Part shown: one piece after another, positions 1-10,830 of the stretch
How the letters are laid out: every line of letters begins with the position of its first letter
Position numbering within the stretch: the stretch's first letter is position 1
From: Heterocephalus glaber
Lineage: Eukaryota > Chordata > Mammalia > Rodentia > Bathyergidae
Length of the DNA: 64,000 bases
Assembly (NCBI RefSeq): GCF_000247695.1
Contig: NW_004624865.1
Location: 2,138,384-2,202,383 of the forward strand
Reading direction: 5' to 3'
Notes under the pieces: model-generated
Seen by the model: the letters and a program-made list of their open reading frames with translations, nothing else
Told to the model about the DNA's origin: nothing
Databases searched by the model: none
Made by a program: the position numbers and the translations under genes

Positions 1-133
1 GTGAAGGGAGGGCTAGGAATGGGGGAAAAATAAGAACCAAGATGCATGATGTAAAGGTACAGTTCCCAGTGAGAAATGTAATTGTGTTGTGTACCGACAA
101 TGTACCAATAAAAGAATTTTAAAAAAAAAAAAA
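1..133 (+). mobile_element. L1 3' UTR end with A-tail, cut by the window edge
   Basis: A purine-rich G/A tract leads into a conserved end, tgtaccaataaaa, followed by a 13-base A run at 121-133. The same tract and end recur at 47013-47155, and in reverse at 35105, 38753 and 52526, where ORF2 sequence lies next to it. This identifies it as the 3' end of the local L1 family, plus strand. How much L1 lies upstream cannot be seen. Confidence 0.8.
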
Positions 134-2710
134 GCAATTGGAGCTGGCTTGACTGTGAAGTGCCTCTGGCCATCTGGTAGGTCAAAAACATTTTCTTCTC
201 TTTCTTTTCTTTTGAAATATAATAGGATGAGTGTTTTTCATCTTCATTGCTACAATTTATTTCATTTTTCTATTTTCTTTCATTTTGAAAGTTTTTCCTA
301 CCTTTTTGTTTTTTAAAAATGCCTTTAAATAACCATGTAATTTTCAGGACTTGGTGTTGGGTGCTGGAAAGGGAAACTGAGAGAGTTCTGTGTCTAAGTA
401 GAACACCAGAGATGCCTTTAGGGTCTCATGAGATTCTGAATCTTTCGAATACGCAAATATGATGGCTACGCGTTGGCACCCCAGATGTGAAGCCACAATG
501 GGCTGGGAGCAGGAAGTTCTAGTCCACATGGGTGGAGAGCATAAAACATTTCCAATGAGTACTTATTTCACAGGCAAGAGTTAGCGGCAAGATAGGGCTC
601 CAGGGATGCTAGGGGAACCTAGCGGAGCCCCAAGTTTTCCTTAGCATAAGGTAATATTTCTTTTCAAAAGCATCATTTCCTTTATTATTCCTCTACATGA
701 ATTATGACACCTTGAAATGTTTTCCTATAACATTTATTATTTCCACAAGCATTTCTTTAGCATCTATTATAAGCTCTATCTGAGTAGGTGCCTTACACTT
801 TTCAAGAAACATTTTGTTGCTGTTGTCATATAAATCAAGATGGCGTTCTCCACTTCCTGAACTGCTTCCACTTTTCCGGTTGCTTGAATTCTCTGCACTT
901 CAAGTACCTCATCTGAAATTATAATGGTATTTTAAGAACTGTCTTAATAAAATTTTTGAAAAACTTAAGTGCCAGTATATATGAAATCCTTTGAAGTCTG
1001 CCTGATGCAGTGTAAATATTGTACAAATAAAGACATTTCTTGTTGTTTTGTGATTACTTCGTCCTTGGGTTTGGGAGATTGAATATGGGCTTTTGAGAAC
1101 AATGGAAATTAGACTTCCCCAGTTATAATCATGACAACCCATACAGTGGGGGACTGTGCCAGAAATGTTCAAATAGAAAGAAATAGAATGGGAATCAGAG
1201 TACAGGAGTGTTACTAACAACCAAACACGTTTACTAAAATGATAGTAGAAACGGCATTTAGTATATAGTATATAGAACTAGGCTAGTATCTCTCCATAGA
1301 ATGCTGCATTTAGTAATATTTGCACAACCTTGGACAAATTAATTTCATTATTATTTTTTGTAGTCCCATTGTTAAATGAGATTTGATTACTGATCATCGT
1401 ACTGTATCTAATCATTAGAAGAAACCCTATAAAATCAAAATCTTTATCAAACTTCTTCACATCATTAGAAATACTTTGGCTGAAGCACATCTTCTTCAGT
1501 TCACCCTCCAGTTCACCACGTGAAGGGAAATACGCTGGAAAACTCCAAGAGATGTCTCTTCTTTCAGGTATGAGTCTGAGAATGAGCAACATCCTGAGTT
1601 GTACAGTGGATTTCTGCAGTTTAAAGGAATCTGTACATCAACAATTGAGGCAATCTGAGCTCCTATAAATAGAGAATAGACAAAGTTTACTAACAGTGTT
1701 GCAGTAAGGGAGTGACCTAAAGAGTTTCTGCATAGACACTTGAAAAGCCCAGCCTTTGAAGTGCTTGCTATTGATTTTTGAGGTTTCTGAAGCTATCAGA
1801 GACTATTAGATAGAATATGTTTAAAGCAAAAATCCATAGTTTTTGACTTTTTCAAACTTAAAGATGTATTAGTAGGCTGATAAATATTACATGGGGTTCA
1901 ATGCTTTACTTCCACAAACCCCCTTGATCTCTGAGATTTCCATGGAGTAAATTATTATTTTAGTCCAAAAAGCAACCAGAAAATTTTCTGATGAATTTTT
2001 CTGCTAGAGGTTAGAGAAAATTAGCCCCATAGCTAGTTTTGTATGACTTCAACATTAAATTGTGAAATACTTAAAACAAAAGAGATTCTACATATCAATT
2101 CCTGATTTATTTCTTAGTAATTTATGGGCTTTTCCATGCCCTCAAAGTAACACTCATTGATTGCGAAAATACAAAATATTTAAATTGTCTATATCTTACT
2201 TTTGGTTTTTTTGCAATTATAAAATGAGCACAGTAATAACTTAATACCTACTCTGAAAGAATGAAATGAATCAATATGTATAAAATGTTTGAATGCATCT
2301 TGTTGCAGAGTACTATACAATTGTTTTATATTCATTTTTATAATTATTACTATAATCTTTGTTACTTTGGAAAGTTAAAGATTGTGAAAAGGGAAAAAAA
2401 CATTATTTTCTATCCAAAAATAACTTGTAAGACACTAAAGATTTATTTTTATTGTGTTATTCTGTCTAAAATATGTGTTTTCTTTCTTTCCTTTCAGAAT
2501 TAGCTTTATACTAACATATTCTTTGGCAACTTATGAGTATGTACTAATTAATCCTGTGCATTTTTATGTCATGAGATACTCTTCCATCATATCCTCTGCA
2601 CTCTGCATCAGACTGATTCGAATAATCTCCCACAGATGTGTACTGCGTCATATCCATTTTTGACATGATTATTAAAATGATGAAATGAACATGCTTTCAA
2701 CTATTAGCAT
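134..2710. other. Unassigned AT-rich non-coding DNA
   Basis: No exon-like open reading frame, CpG-rich block or intact repeat was recognised. The open frames present are short (about 100 codons or less) and lack protein-family motifs. The segment around 345-640 is less AT-rich than its surroundings but matches nothing I know. Weak MIR- or old-LINE-like scraps may occur around 700-800 and 1300; I do not assign them. Confidence 0.5.
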
Positions 2711-3262
2711 TCATGGTTTGAATGCAGAAGTTAAGTCCAGAGCAAGAAAGGAGCAGCGCAGGAGCTGTTGAAAAAGTCAGAAGCAGAGCACACGTCTTCC
2801 TTCAGGAACTCCAAAGCTTTCCCGACAGCATTCCAGTGTCCTCTGCTAAAAGGTGAAGACAGAAGAATGCAATCTGATGAAGCTCCAGTGTTATGATTTA
2901 TGTGGAGATGCCTCCCAAGGCTTGTGGTCACATAGGTGAGGCTTTTGAAAGAGGACTGGGCATCAGATGTGTCAGATCTGACTTGCTGTTGGAAACTGGG
3001 GACTGGTTGGAAGAGGCAGCCACTGGGGCCTGACCTGGAAGGTTGTACCTCCCTTCCTGGCTTCTCCCACCTCTGTCTGCATCCTTCTCACTAGGACCTG
3101 AGCAGCTCTCCTCCACAAGACTCTTGCTCGGTGCCTTCCTGCTTTGGAGCCAGCCAAACATGAAAGGACTGAGACTTCTGAAACTGTGAACTAAAATAAA
3201 CTTCTCTTTTAAATTGGTGGTGTCAGATGTGTCTCCCAGTAACCAGAAAAGTGACTAGGACA
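2711..3262 (+). mobile_element. Solo LTR, ERVL-MaLR type, sense
   Basis: The 3' half has the typical MaLR layout: a 'ctgaaactgtgaactaaaataaac' type segment with an AATAAA polyadenylation signal near 3195, then a T-rich stretch and an end resembling 'aaaagtgactaggacaa'. Its reverse complement resembles the antisense copies at 9889, 13247, 16878 and 37977. Open frames on the opposite strand here (about 2928-3161) are accidental. The left boundary is approximate and no 5-bp duplication was confirmed. Confidence 0.7.
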
Positions 3263-3854
3263 ACCAACTCGCAAGCAATCCAGGTCCCTGGATGCTCGGT
3301 TGTGTGGGACGAGGAGGCTCATCAGCAGTCATGGCGGTGAGCATGGTGCTTCATTCCCCACTTCTGTCCACCTGCTGGCCCTCTCTCCACTGGTTTCTGA
3401 AACTTAAAACACACAGCTTAGCTTTGAGGTAAGAGGAATACAGAAGGCAAGCAGGTATACCTTTTCTGCTTACTTGTTTTCCTTCCCTTCCGGGTCACTC
3501 CTCTGGGTCTGCACCATGTTTTTGTTAGATCCGGTCTTACCTTCCAGAGGAGGCCCAGACTATTAGGATTTTTTTTCTCAGGGGTTGTACAATAAATGTA
3601 GATACCATAGGCTATAAGACGATGACTCCTGAGGCTATTGGCTCGTTCCCATTTGTGGATGAATGAGGGTTACACTTAAATTGGTTGAACTTGTGTCTAT
3701 TGAACATATTTGATTCATTCATTCAAATAATGTTCATTATCTGACCATATGGGAAAACTACAACGTAGAATATTAGCAAATATCTGGGTTCATAAAGCTT
3801 ACATCCCAAAGGTAAGAAATTCACACACTGAGGGACACACCATATCAGACTATA
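3263..3854. other. Unassigned spacer with possible old LINE 3' relic
   Basis: Most of the segment is unrecognised. Around 3700-3830 the order 'attcattcattcaa', then 'ttcataaagcttacatccc', resembles the 3' region of ancient mammalian LINEs found widely in mammals. It is too diverged to name a subfamily. Confidence 0.35.
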
Positions 3855-4058
3855 CAAAGGGTGATTGAAAAATACAGTATATGTTTAAATTTTAAGAAAC
3901 TTATTATAGTAAAAGACATGTTGCCATGAAAGATGGGATAAGGGAGTTTGAAGTAAGGGAGAATGTTTTGAGTATCTTGAGGATTAATGACAATGTATCT
4001 TTGACTGTAATAAAGTTTTTCATTTAAGCATTCACTACATGTTTACAAATCATCCCTC
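3855..4058. mobile_element. Near-palindromic mariner-derived MITE
   Basis: The left arm (about 3855-3930) reads as the reverse complement of a mariner 3' end, and the right arm (about 3935-4058) reads as the same end forward. Shared landmarks are 'tttaaatttt', 'ttattatagtaaaagaca' on the left, and 'caatgtatctttgactgtaataaa' type sequence on the right. The outer ends also pair: aaagggtgatt on the left against aatcatccctc on the right. The right arm carries the last codons of a mariner transposase ('gatgggataag' through 'ttgag'). It cannot code for transposase and would have needed a related enzyme in trans. Confidence 0.65.
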
Positions 4059-4094
4059 ATTGATAAAAATTTATGGCAATTTCTATCAAGTTAC

Positions 4095-4400
4095 CAGTGT
4101 GTTCTCCTCTACCTATTGATGGAATCTGGCATCGTCCCAATTCTGCTCTTCCCCAAAGTCACAATGAACATGAAAGGGAGACAGTGAATACATTCAGGAC
4201 ATTGAGGTAGCCAGGGCAGGGGAGCTAGACACTCAGGAAAGAGGACCCCAGAATGACTGCAGAAAGCGTCAAGAAAGATGCAGTAAGTATGTTCAAAACA
4301 AGGAGTAGTATTTTGAGGGGATTCATGACAATGTGTCTTTCATTGTAATAAAAATTTTTTTAAATTTAGATATTCATCATAAGTTTTGATAATATCACAT
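4095..4400 (+). pseudogene. Mariner transposase C-terminal fragment
   Basis: Read forward with frameshifts, this matches the end of mariner-family transposases: a 'LFPK-KxxMKG' like segment around 4140-4180, 'IQDI' near 4195, a 'QNxFRKxQ' like segment near 4250, and a 'CVQ...YFEG' like end near 4290-4320. The mariner 3' UTR follows ('caatgtgtctttcattgtaata'). Only the C-terminal third remains; the helix-turn-helix region and at least the first catalytic Asp are absent. It lies directly after the palindromic element at 3855-4058, so two mariner 3' ends occur in succession. Confidence 0.65.
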
Positions 4401-4747
4401 GATGTAATTAATGGAAAAATGAAGTAGTTTGAGGGAGAAAACAGGTGAAAATATTATTTGTAGTCACAGAATACCTCAGTGAAGTGGTATTTGAATAGAT
4501 TTCTGGAAAGCATGAGAGTAAAAGCCATTAGGATATAAGGGTTTCGAGGTAGGTATTAGAGAGCTCTCATACAAAGAGAAACAGGACCAATGCAGCACAG
4601 CAGTTGTAGTTTAAAGGAAGTTTGTATTCTCGCCTCCCTTCTGTGAGGTAGTGTGTGTCAGAATTGGTTAATAACAGGACTGTGATTACAATCCGCATCA
4701 GCCTGATTCCCCAAAAGGATCAGACTTCTATTTCTCCATGTAGATTT
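4401..4747. other. Unassigned spacer
   Basis: No gene, repeat family or RNA signal was recognised. Composition is AT-rich to moderate with no long open frame. Confidence 0.5.
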
Positions 4748-4935
4748 CTATAAGTAGATTGGTGGAGATGGAAAGGAATCTATGGATAGGGAGAGACAGA
4801 AGGGCAGGGAAAAGAAAGGGAAATAAAAATGATTAAGATGCAATATGTACGCATACCAGTTCCCCAATATGAGTATGATTATTATGTATTGCAAACACAT
4901 ATGAATAGAAAAGATTAAAGGTGAAACTACCCTGA
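4748..4935 (+). mobile_element. L1 3' UTR fragment
   Basis: A purine-rich tract (ggagatggaaagg, then gggagagacagaagggcagggaaaag) is followed by 'tatgtattgcaaacacatatgaatag'. A similar terminal segment occurs at 17565-17655. The long open frame on the minus strand is simply the antisense of the polypurine tract. It is a short 5'-truncated remnant. Confidence 0.5.
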
Positions 4936-5221
4936 TGCAGATTTCCGCTAGACCCAACACTAGGCACTAAAGAAATGAAATAGTGAACAAGTGCTTCTTT
5001 CCCTCATGGAGACTGTAGTCTATAGAGTAAACTGAGAAGTGAATACACCCTACAGAAGTGTAAAGAGTGGGAATCCAGGGTAAATGGGTGTCTTTAGGGA
5101 AATGGGGTCAAGCAGGGCAGAAGAGCAGCTCCCAAGGTGGGTGTGTGTGTGTAGGGGGGGTACACGCACAGGATGAAGCCCACAATAAGATGGTTACTTG
5201 TGCAGCTATGGGGGTACAGTG

Positions 5222-5460
5222 CTGGTCTGCAGGCAGTGGTCTTCAACCTTTTAGGCAGTAGGGACTGGTTTTATAGAAGACCATTTTCCCCTGGATAACC
5301 TACATTCCTCACATGCACAGTTCACAGTAGGGCTCACACTCCTGTGAGAATCTAGTGCTCCCTGGATCTGAGAGAGGCCGATCTCCGGGTGATGGGAGCT
5401 CTGGGGAGGGACTGCAAATACAGAGTGTGTTCCTGCTGAGTTCCTGACTGGTCAGAGGGT
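5222..5460 (+). mobile_element. hAT (Charlie/MER1-like) non-autonomous remnant
   Basis: It begins 'cagtggtcttcaacctttt', the typical start of MER1-type hAT elements, and continues with 'cacatgcacagttcacagtaggg' and 'ctcctgtgagaatctagtg' type segments in family order. No clean right terminus or 8-bp duplication is seen, so the copy is truncated or diverged. A related, more complete copy lies at 46030-46391. Confidence 0.65.
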
Positions 5461-6985
5461 CGGGTCAGAGGGCCTGGAATTAGGTAGAGAGAAAAGGATG
5501 CCACAAGAAATCATAAAATGCAGGATTAACATACTTTCATCAGAAAAGGGGAATTTGCTAAGTGGATAAAGAAGTTTATTGTCATATAGCATTAATCATT
5601 TTGATATTGTAGAATAATGTATGAGTGCAAAATCATTTTTGAAAAATCAAAACAAGCCAGTCTGTGACCTTCCCTTCAAACAACTCTTATTCTCACTACT
5701 TTAATTTCCAGCACAAAATGTCTTTGATGAATTATATATAATGCTAGATTGATTTAGTGAAGCATTAAGACCAAACAGCCAATTTCACACAGAGGGAAAC
5801 TGAGTCCCAAAGAAACAAGGAACAGTTTCCCCCCTTGAGGTTGAGGACTGTGGTTTATTGAATCTGTGAGTGTCAAATTCAGGGAATGTCCCTGGTCTCT
5901 TAACAAGATAACTTGTTTCTTTTCCTCCCTTTAATGTTATGGAAGTTTCACATGATATTTCATCAGTTTTCTTGGGTATCTCTAAAATTTTGTGTCAAAA
6001 ATTTACATAATAATAAAATGAAAATTAAAAGATGAATGCACATTTGTCTCATCTCTGTTGAGTCTCCCGAGTACCATTTCCATTAAAAATATGAGTAAAT
6101 TTATTGTTAAAATGTTAACATCATGCATCAACCATGACTTATATTGAAAATAAACTTTAATAATGATTAGCCTATGAATATGCTGTTTGTTTTATTCTAA
6201 ATCTTCCATTTTCTCATCTACTTCCCCTCTACTTTAAGGGGTGGTGAACCTTTGAGAAGGTCTTTTACAAGTACTGTGCCTTGAATGGTAAATTTGTTGT
6301 GTCACTGATTGTCCAATGGTTTCTTTATTTTCTCCTCACAATTAGTTTATAATTTGATAAAGATGAGATTCTAGGTCAAAATCATATTTTTACATGATAG
6401 AAGTTACTTCACACACTTCCGTTATTCAATATCACTAATAAGTTCACGTTGACTATATTCATTTTTAAAAAATATTCTGCCAAGTATTAGGGATTTACAA
6501 TTATCATTAGTGTCCTTAAATAGCAGGTGCAGGTTGCAAAGTACTGGCTTTTAATGCTCTTCCTATTTGACATTTGGTGTGTCCTTTCCATCTGAAAATT
6601 TGAGGTCCTTTGACACTTTCAGGAATTTCTTTTTGACCTACTAATATTATACCCTCATAACTCCTTTCCTTCCTCCCTCCTTTTCTCACTCCCTTGTTTT
6701 CTGCATCCTTCTCTCCTCTCTTTTCCTTCTTTCCTTTCTTCTCCCCCCCCCCCACCTTCTCTCTCTCCATCCTATTGGCATGTGTTGTAGTTTCTGGATT
6801 CATATTGTACACTTAACTCCCCTTGTAATTTAGTAAGCTATGTTTCAGGAGAATCTTATTTTTCTTTCTCTTGAAAGAATTATGCCTTTAGGCATAATGC
6901 TCTATTAAGGTCATATTAATATTTACTGTTTTCTAAAACATCAGCTGCCCAGAGTTTTATATTTTCTTCTTATTGAATTCCATAA
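5461..6985. other. Unassigned AT-rich DNA with a polypyrimidine tract
   Basis: Mostly featureless. A MIR-like antisense scrap may lie around 5780-5890 ('agggaaactgagtccc'). A pyrimidine-rich tract at about 6655-6770, with an 11-base C run, produces a long lysine/glutamate-rich open frame on the minus strand that I regard as a composition artefact. Confidence 0.5.
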
Positions 6986-7077
6986 TTTTTTTTTCTTTTA
7001 GGGGGTTACTGACGGTGGAATCGAACATCTCATAAATGCTTGGCAAACATTGTATTTCTGAGCTACATCCTTAGCCA
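6986..7077 (-). mobile_element. ID-type SINE, antisense
   Basis: A T-rich tail at 6986-7000 is followed by a diverged reverse complement of the tRNA-derived ID body: an 'aatcgaacat' box-B region, then 'tgagctacatccttagcca', the antisense of the usual 5' start. It is more diverged than the copies at 23781, 30002 and 49875. No clear target duplication was found. Confidence 0.75.
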
Positions 7078-7246
7078 AGAGTTTCATATATTTTTCTCAA
7101 AACATTCTGTCCCTTAAAGTTTTGGTGATTCTTGACTTGCTGGCCACTATTTTATCAGATTTCCCTCCTAACCTTTGTGGGCATCTTGCTCAGAATACTT
7201 TATTAAACCTTCAGAGATCACAAATTCTAGTGTAGAAAATATCTCT

Positions 7247-7540
7247 GATGTAGTTTGGATCCCAATTGCTCTGCAAAAGGCAGATGTGAAAATCTGAGTT
7301 CCCAGACCGTGGTGCAGTCAGGAGGTAGTAGAGCTCGTAAGTGGTGGCCACCCAGGAGGAAGCTGGGGCATCAGAAGTGGTTCCTTGAAGGGCCATTGAG
7401 ACCCTACCCTGTCCTGACTGTATCTTTCCTGCCTGACCACCATGGATTTCCTCAGTCACACGCTCCCACCATGACCTTCTGTCTTGATCCAGTCCCAAGG
7501 CAGAAACACCGTGACCATGAGCGGAATGCTCCAGATAGAA
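7247..7540 (+). mobile_element. MaLR-type LTR fragment, sense
   Basis: It starts with 'tgatgtagtttggatcc', a typical MaLR LTR beginning, and includes 'cacacgctcccaccatgacct' near 7460 as in related LTRs. It stops before the usual polyadenylation region, so the 3' end is missing or replaced. A 170-codon open frame from 7255 to 7767 runs through this LTR into the next one and has no protein-family features. Confidence 0.6.
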
Positions 7541-7544
7541 GTTT

Positions 7545-7975
7545 TGACTTGGTCCTAGTCAATAAACACCTTATAGGTGAGGGGAATGTCACTCCTGTGA
7601 TTACATCGTATACACCTGGACAGAGAAATACAGGGAGTCAGAAAGATTCCAGTAGCTTTGAAGGTATGACCAGCCATATTGAGAGAAGACTCACATGGCT
7701 CCAGACTTCAGGGTCCTATAGTACTGGATGTGGCCTGACCGAGAAGCAGTGGGAAATGGGGACCTGAGTCTTCCAGCCACAAGGAGCTCTGCCTGTGACC
7801 ACATGAACTTGGAAGCTCCAGAGACGACAGGAGCCACTGATATCTCTAATTAAGCTTTGTAAACCCCTGAGCAGAGTCCCCAGCTCAGCTGAGCCTGGAC
7901 ATCCAACCCAGCGCAACTCAGATGTGTAAAACCTGCTTAAACCACCAAATTTGTGGCTATCTGTTGCTTTGTATA
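7545..7975 (+). mobile_element. MLT1-type LTR, sense
   Basis: Recognisable MLT1 landmarks in order: 'cctgtgattacat' near 7595, a gagaga-rich middle, 'cttccagccacaaggagctc' near 7770, and the terminal 'ttaaaccaccaaatttgtgg' near 7937. The copy is old and diverged. It abuts the MaLR fragment to its left. Confidence 0.65.
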
Positions 7976-8666
7976 TAAAAACAAACTCATATTTTACATT
8001 TTATACTCATTTTTGCAGAAATGAAAGCATTCTTTCTATATTATTTTGCATTTTTTCACAATATTATACGTTGGAAATATGTCTACTAGTAATTTGGAGG
8101 ATTTTCCCCAATCTGAAGATCACAGCTGTATAGCATTCATTTTTTTAACATTTGGACATTTAGTTAATGTCTATTTTTCAATTATAAATAATGATAGTTT
8201 ACCTGTTTCGGGATCTGAAATTCATTTTATTTTAGCTAAAATAAGGTCATTCACTCTTGTCAATATCAGTGCAATGTATTGTATTTTACTTTACAATCTC
8301 TCTACTTGGTGTTTCTTTGTGTCCAATGACTTTGTTCTCTCTCTCTCTGTGTCTCTCTCTCCTATTTATATTTTTTTCTAGTGGCCATCTTTATATTTAT
8401 GCTTTTTACGAGGGCCTTCAATCACCTTTATTCTTCTTTCACCTTTTACTATCTGCTTTGTCAGTTTTAAACGGTGTTCTTTCATTGCACTTACAATTTA
8501 TATAGTAATCAATGTTGTTATTTTCCTTTCTCCTATTTTCGTTTTTCCTGTTCAGTTTTTAAACTTACCATCTTTTTGCTTTTTTAGTATATAGATAACA
8601 CAGTACATGCTTCTGTGGGAATATCCTTATCAATCTTACATCTTCTATTAAAAATGCAGTATCTCA
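7976..8666. other. Unassigned T-rich DNA
   Basis: AT-rich and partly pyrimidine-rich; 8335-8365 is a short CT microsatellite. Open frames on the plus strand are low-complexity and hydrophobic because of the T-rich composition. No repeat family or exon was recognised. Confidence 0.5.
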
Positions 8667-8863
8667 GCCAGGTATGGTGGCACACACATGTGATGCCAGC
8701 ATTCTGGGAGGCTGAGGCAGAAGAATCACAAGTTCAAGCCTAGCCTGGGCAACTTAGTGTCTCAGTAAGACCCACCTCAAAAAACAATAAATTTTAAAAA
8801 GGAGAGGGGGGTGTAGTTCAGCATGAAGGCCCTGGGCTCAATCTCAGGTACTGAAGAAAAAAA
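8667..8863 (+). mobile_element. B1-dID SINE
   Basis: The left half is a B1 monomer: gccaggtatggtggcacac, then 'gggaggctgaggcagaagaatcac' type sequence and 'gcctgggcaacttag'. An A-rich linker near 8778-8798 joins it to an ID-like half with 'gtgtagttcagcatgaaggcc' and 'ctcaatctcaggtac'. An A-rich tail ends near 8863. This dimer is absent from mouse-like rodents and is a main clue to the lineage. Confidence 0.9.
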
Positions 8864-9888
8864 GAACTGACTGTCTCCTAGTAGTAGTGCATGTGTGCCA
8901 TGTTTGTTCATCTGTTTTTAGTTTTAATCCTATGTGGAATATATTTGGAGGGGGAAGGAAATGTGTAAAGATTTGAGGTCAGATGTCCATCAATATTCGT
9001 ATTATTCAGCTTGCTTTCCTCAGTGTTTCCTCTGTGCCATTTCAGTGTGCATATAACATTTGCAGCTGGAGAAGGTCGAATGCCTGTCCTTGTCCTGTTG
9101 GCTCAGTAGTACCACTGCCACAGCTGTTGGTGGCCCACTCTGCGGCCAGCTGCAGGATGAACTTCGACATCCTGGTTTGGCGTCTCAGCCAAGTGCACGA
9201 GTGCCCTATCTTAGTCGTAGTCCATGAGCCAGTGTCCCTGGGCTCCTGAAATCACAGCCTTGATGGAATTCCAGAAGGTCTTTGGCAAAAATTATCCTGA
9301 CATGTTTAGAAGAATTGGAAGGCACAGAACAGGAAACTGCATTGCCTTTTCCCTGCAGTGGCCTTCCTGGGCATGCTCAGCTTTGTGAGTTCTGGGGAAG
9401 CTCACTCAGAGTGGGAGCGGAGTACATCAGGAGCAGGTAAGAAGGAGTGAACTGGGTTACAGAGGATGGAGGGGAAAAGCTTCCGTGGAAAGCAGCATGG
9501 CAGCAAGGACAGTAATGTGTCAAGTTAAAGGCTCGAAGAATCATACAAGAGCTGGGGGAGAAAGCAGTGAGAGGGAGAAGAGATGAGGACCAGAGTGACA
9601 GAGCTCTTACTGCGCCCAGTTTGCACTCATTTGCACTCGTTTGCTCATGAGCACAAGCGCTGGTACTGATGAGGAAACTAGTTCTGTAATTTAACAACCA
9701 GAGCAAGCTGTGAGGAGTTGGAGATTCCCACAGAGGTCTCCGGCTCTTTGGTACACACGGCCTTCCTTCATCTTGACACTTCCTAAAGATCTTTAACTTT
9801 GGTGCATTAAAAAGGGGACTGTCCTACATGAATGTGTCTTCCTCCCTGTGTCTTTGCATAATTCCTGACTTTTCTTTCCCCTGCACAG
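8864..9888. other. Unassigned DNA with a less AT-rich block
   Basis: No repeat was recognised. The block at about 9050-9350 has higher GC and scattered short open segments in several frames but no continuous frame, splice context or family motif that I can name. A decayed processed pseudogene is possible but unproven. Confidence 0.45.
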
Positions 9889-10268
9889 TGTTCTAGTCAC
9901 TTTCTCCTCACTGAGACAATACAGGACACCCACAGCTTAAGAAAGGAGAAATTTATTCTGGCTCATGTTTCAGTCCATAGTTGGTGGATTCCAAGGTAGC
10001 AAAGCACTGAAGAGGGGCGTGGAGGAGGAGGGCTGTTCAGAGCAGAGAGAAGGGAGGGGCTGGGAAGGGAGATAAACACTTCTGGGTCACTCACCACTGC
10101 CGGCCTCCTCGACCAGGCCCTGCCTCCTATCAACATACTCAGCTCTGCACTCACAGATGGAGGAATCCACTGAGGAGTACAGCAGCCATGACCCAATCAC
10201 CTCCCAAAAAACCTCACCTGTGAACCTATGAGACAAGTGGGGCACATTCTAGGCTTAAACCCTAACAG
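9889..10268 (-). mobile_element. MaLR-type solo LTR, antisense
   Basis: It begins 'tgttctagtcac', continues with 'gagacaatacaggacacc', 'gaaatttattctggctcat' (antisense of the polyadenylation region) and 'ttcagtccatagttgg', and ends near 'aaaccctaaca'. The same order of landmarks is seen at 13247, 16878 and 37977. The MaLR LTR therefore reads toward the left. Confidence 0.75.
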
Positions 10269-10765
10269 ACGTTTCTGATTCTCCTAAGCTGTCAGACAAA
10301 ACTTACCCTCATGGTAGAACATGAAAATGCTACATGAATACCTTCTAGCCTTTTAAGTAGTTTTGCTTATAATCCTAATACATGAGCCAAACTGCGATAC
10401 AGTTTCAGCCCATCCAGATTTTGCACCCCTGCTAAAGATACAGAGAATTAGAGACCAGAGAAAATCATTTTGGTTAGGATGGGAGCATCTGCCATCTCTC
10501 GCTTTTCTGGGCTGGCAATGGCAGTGATTCCAGTGACAACTGCCTCAGTCCAGTGGCTGAGTTGGGAGGGTGAGATACACCACATGGGCCAACAGGGGAG
10601 AAAGCACTATTTCCAGTGGACTGGTTCTGCGGTGTGATTTGGCGATGATTCCTGACGGTTTACCACAATTTGACCTCCCAGTCTTTAAATTGCTACTCAC
10701 TATCCATTCGCATAAGTTTGCCCTGTTTGGCTCTGTATCTAGAAATCTTAATTAATACACTAGGT
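10269..10765. other. Unassigned segment, possibly LTR-like
   Basis: The segment at 10420-10760 is less AT-rich than its surroundings and ends in 'taattaatacac'. It reminds me of a degraded LTR, but no defining polyadenylation or terminal signal was seen, so no family is given. Confidence 0.3.
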
Positions 10766-10830
10766 AAATCACTATGTGTCACTGGGACTCAGTTTCCTGC
10801 TCTCTGAAATTAGTTTGATCTGTATATTTT
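10766..10830 (+). mobile_element. MIR fragment
   Basis: 'gtaaatcactatgtgtcactgg' followed by 'gactcagtttcctgctctctgaaatt' type sequence matches the core of the ancient MIR SINE, sense orientation. It is short and diverged. Confidence 0.5.

Noticed and set aside
6516..6812. Minus-strand 98-codon frame rich in Lys, Glu and Gly
   Set aside because: It derives from a pyrimidine-rich low-complexity tract and has no domain.
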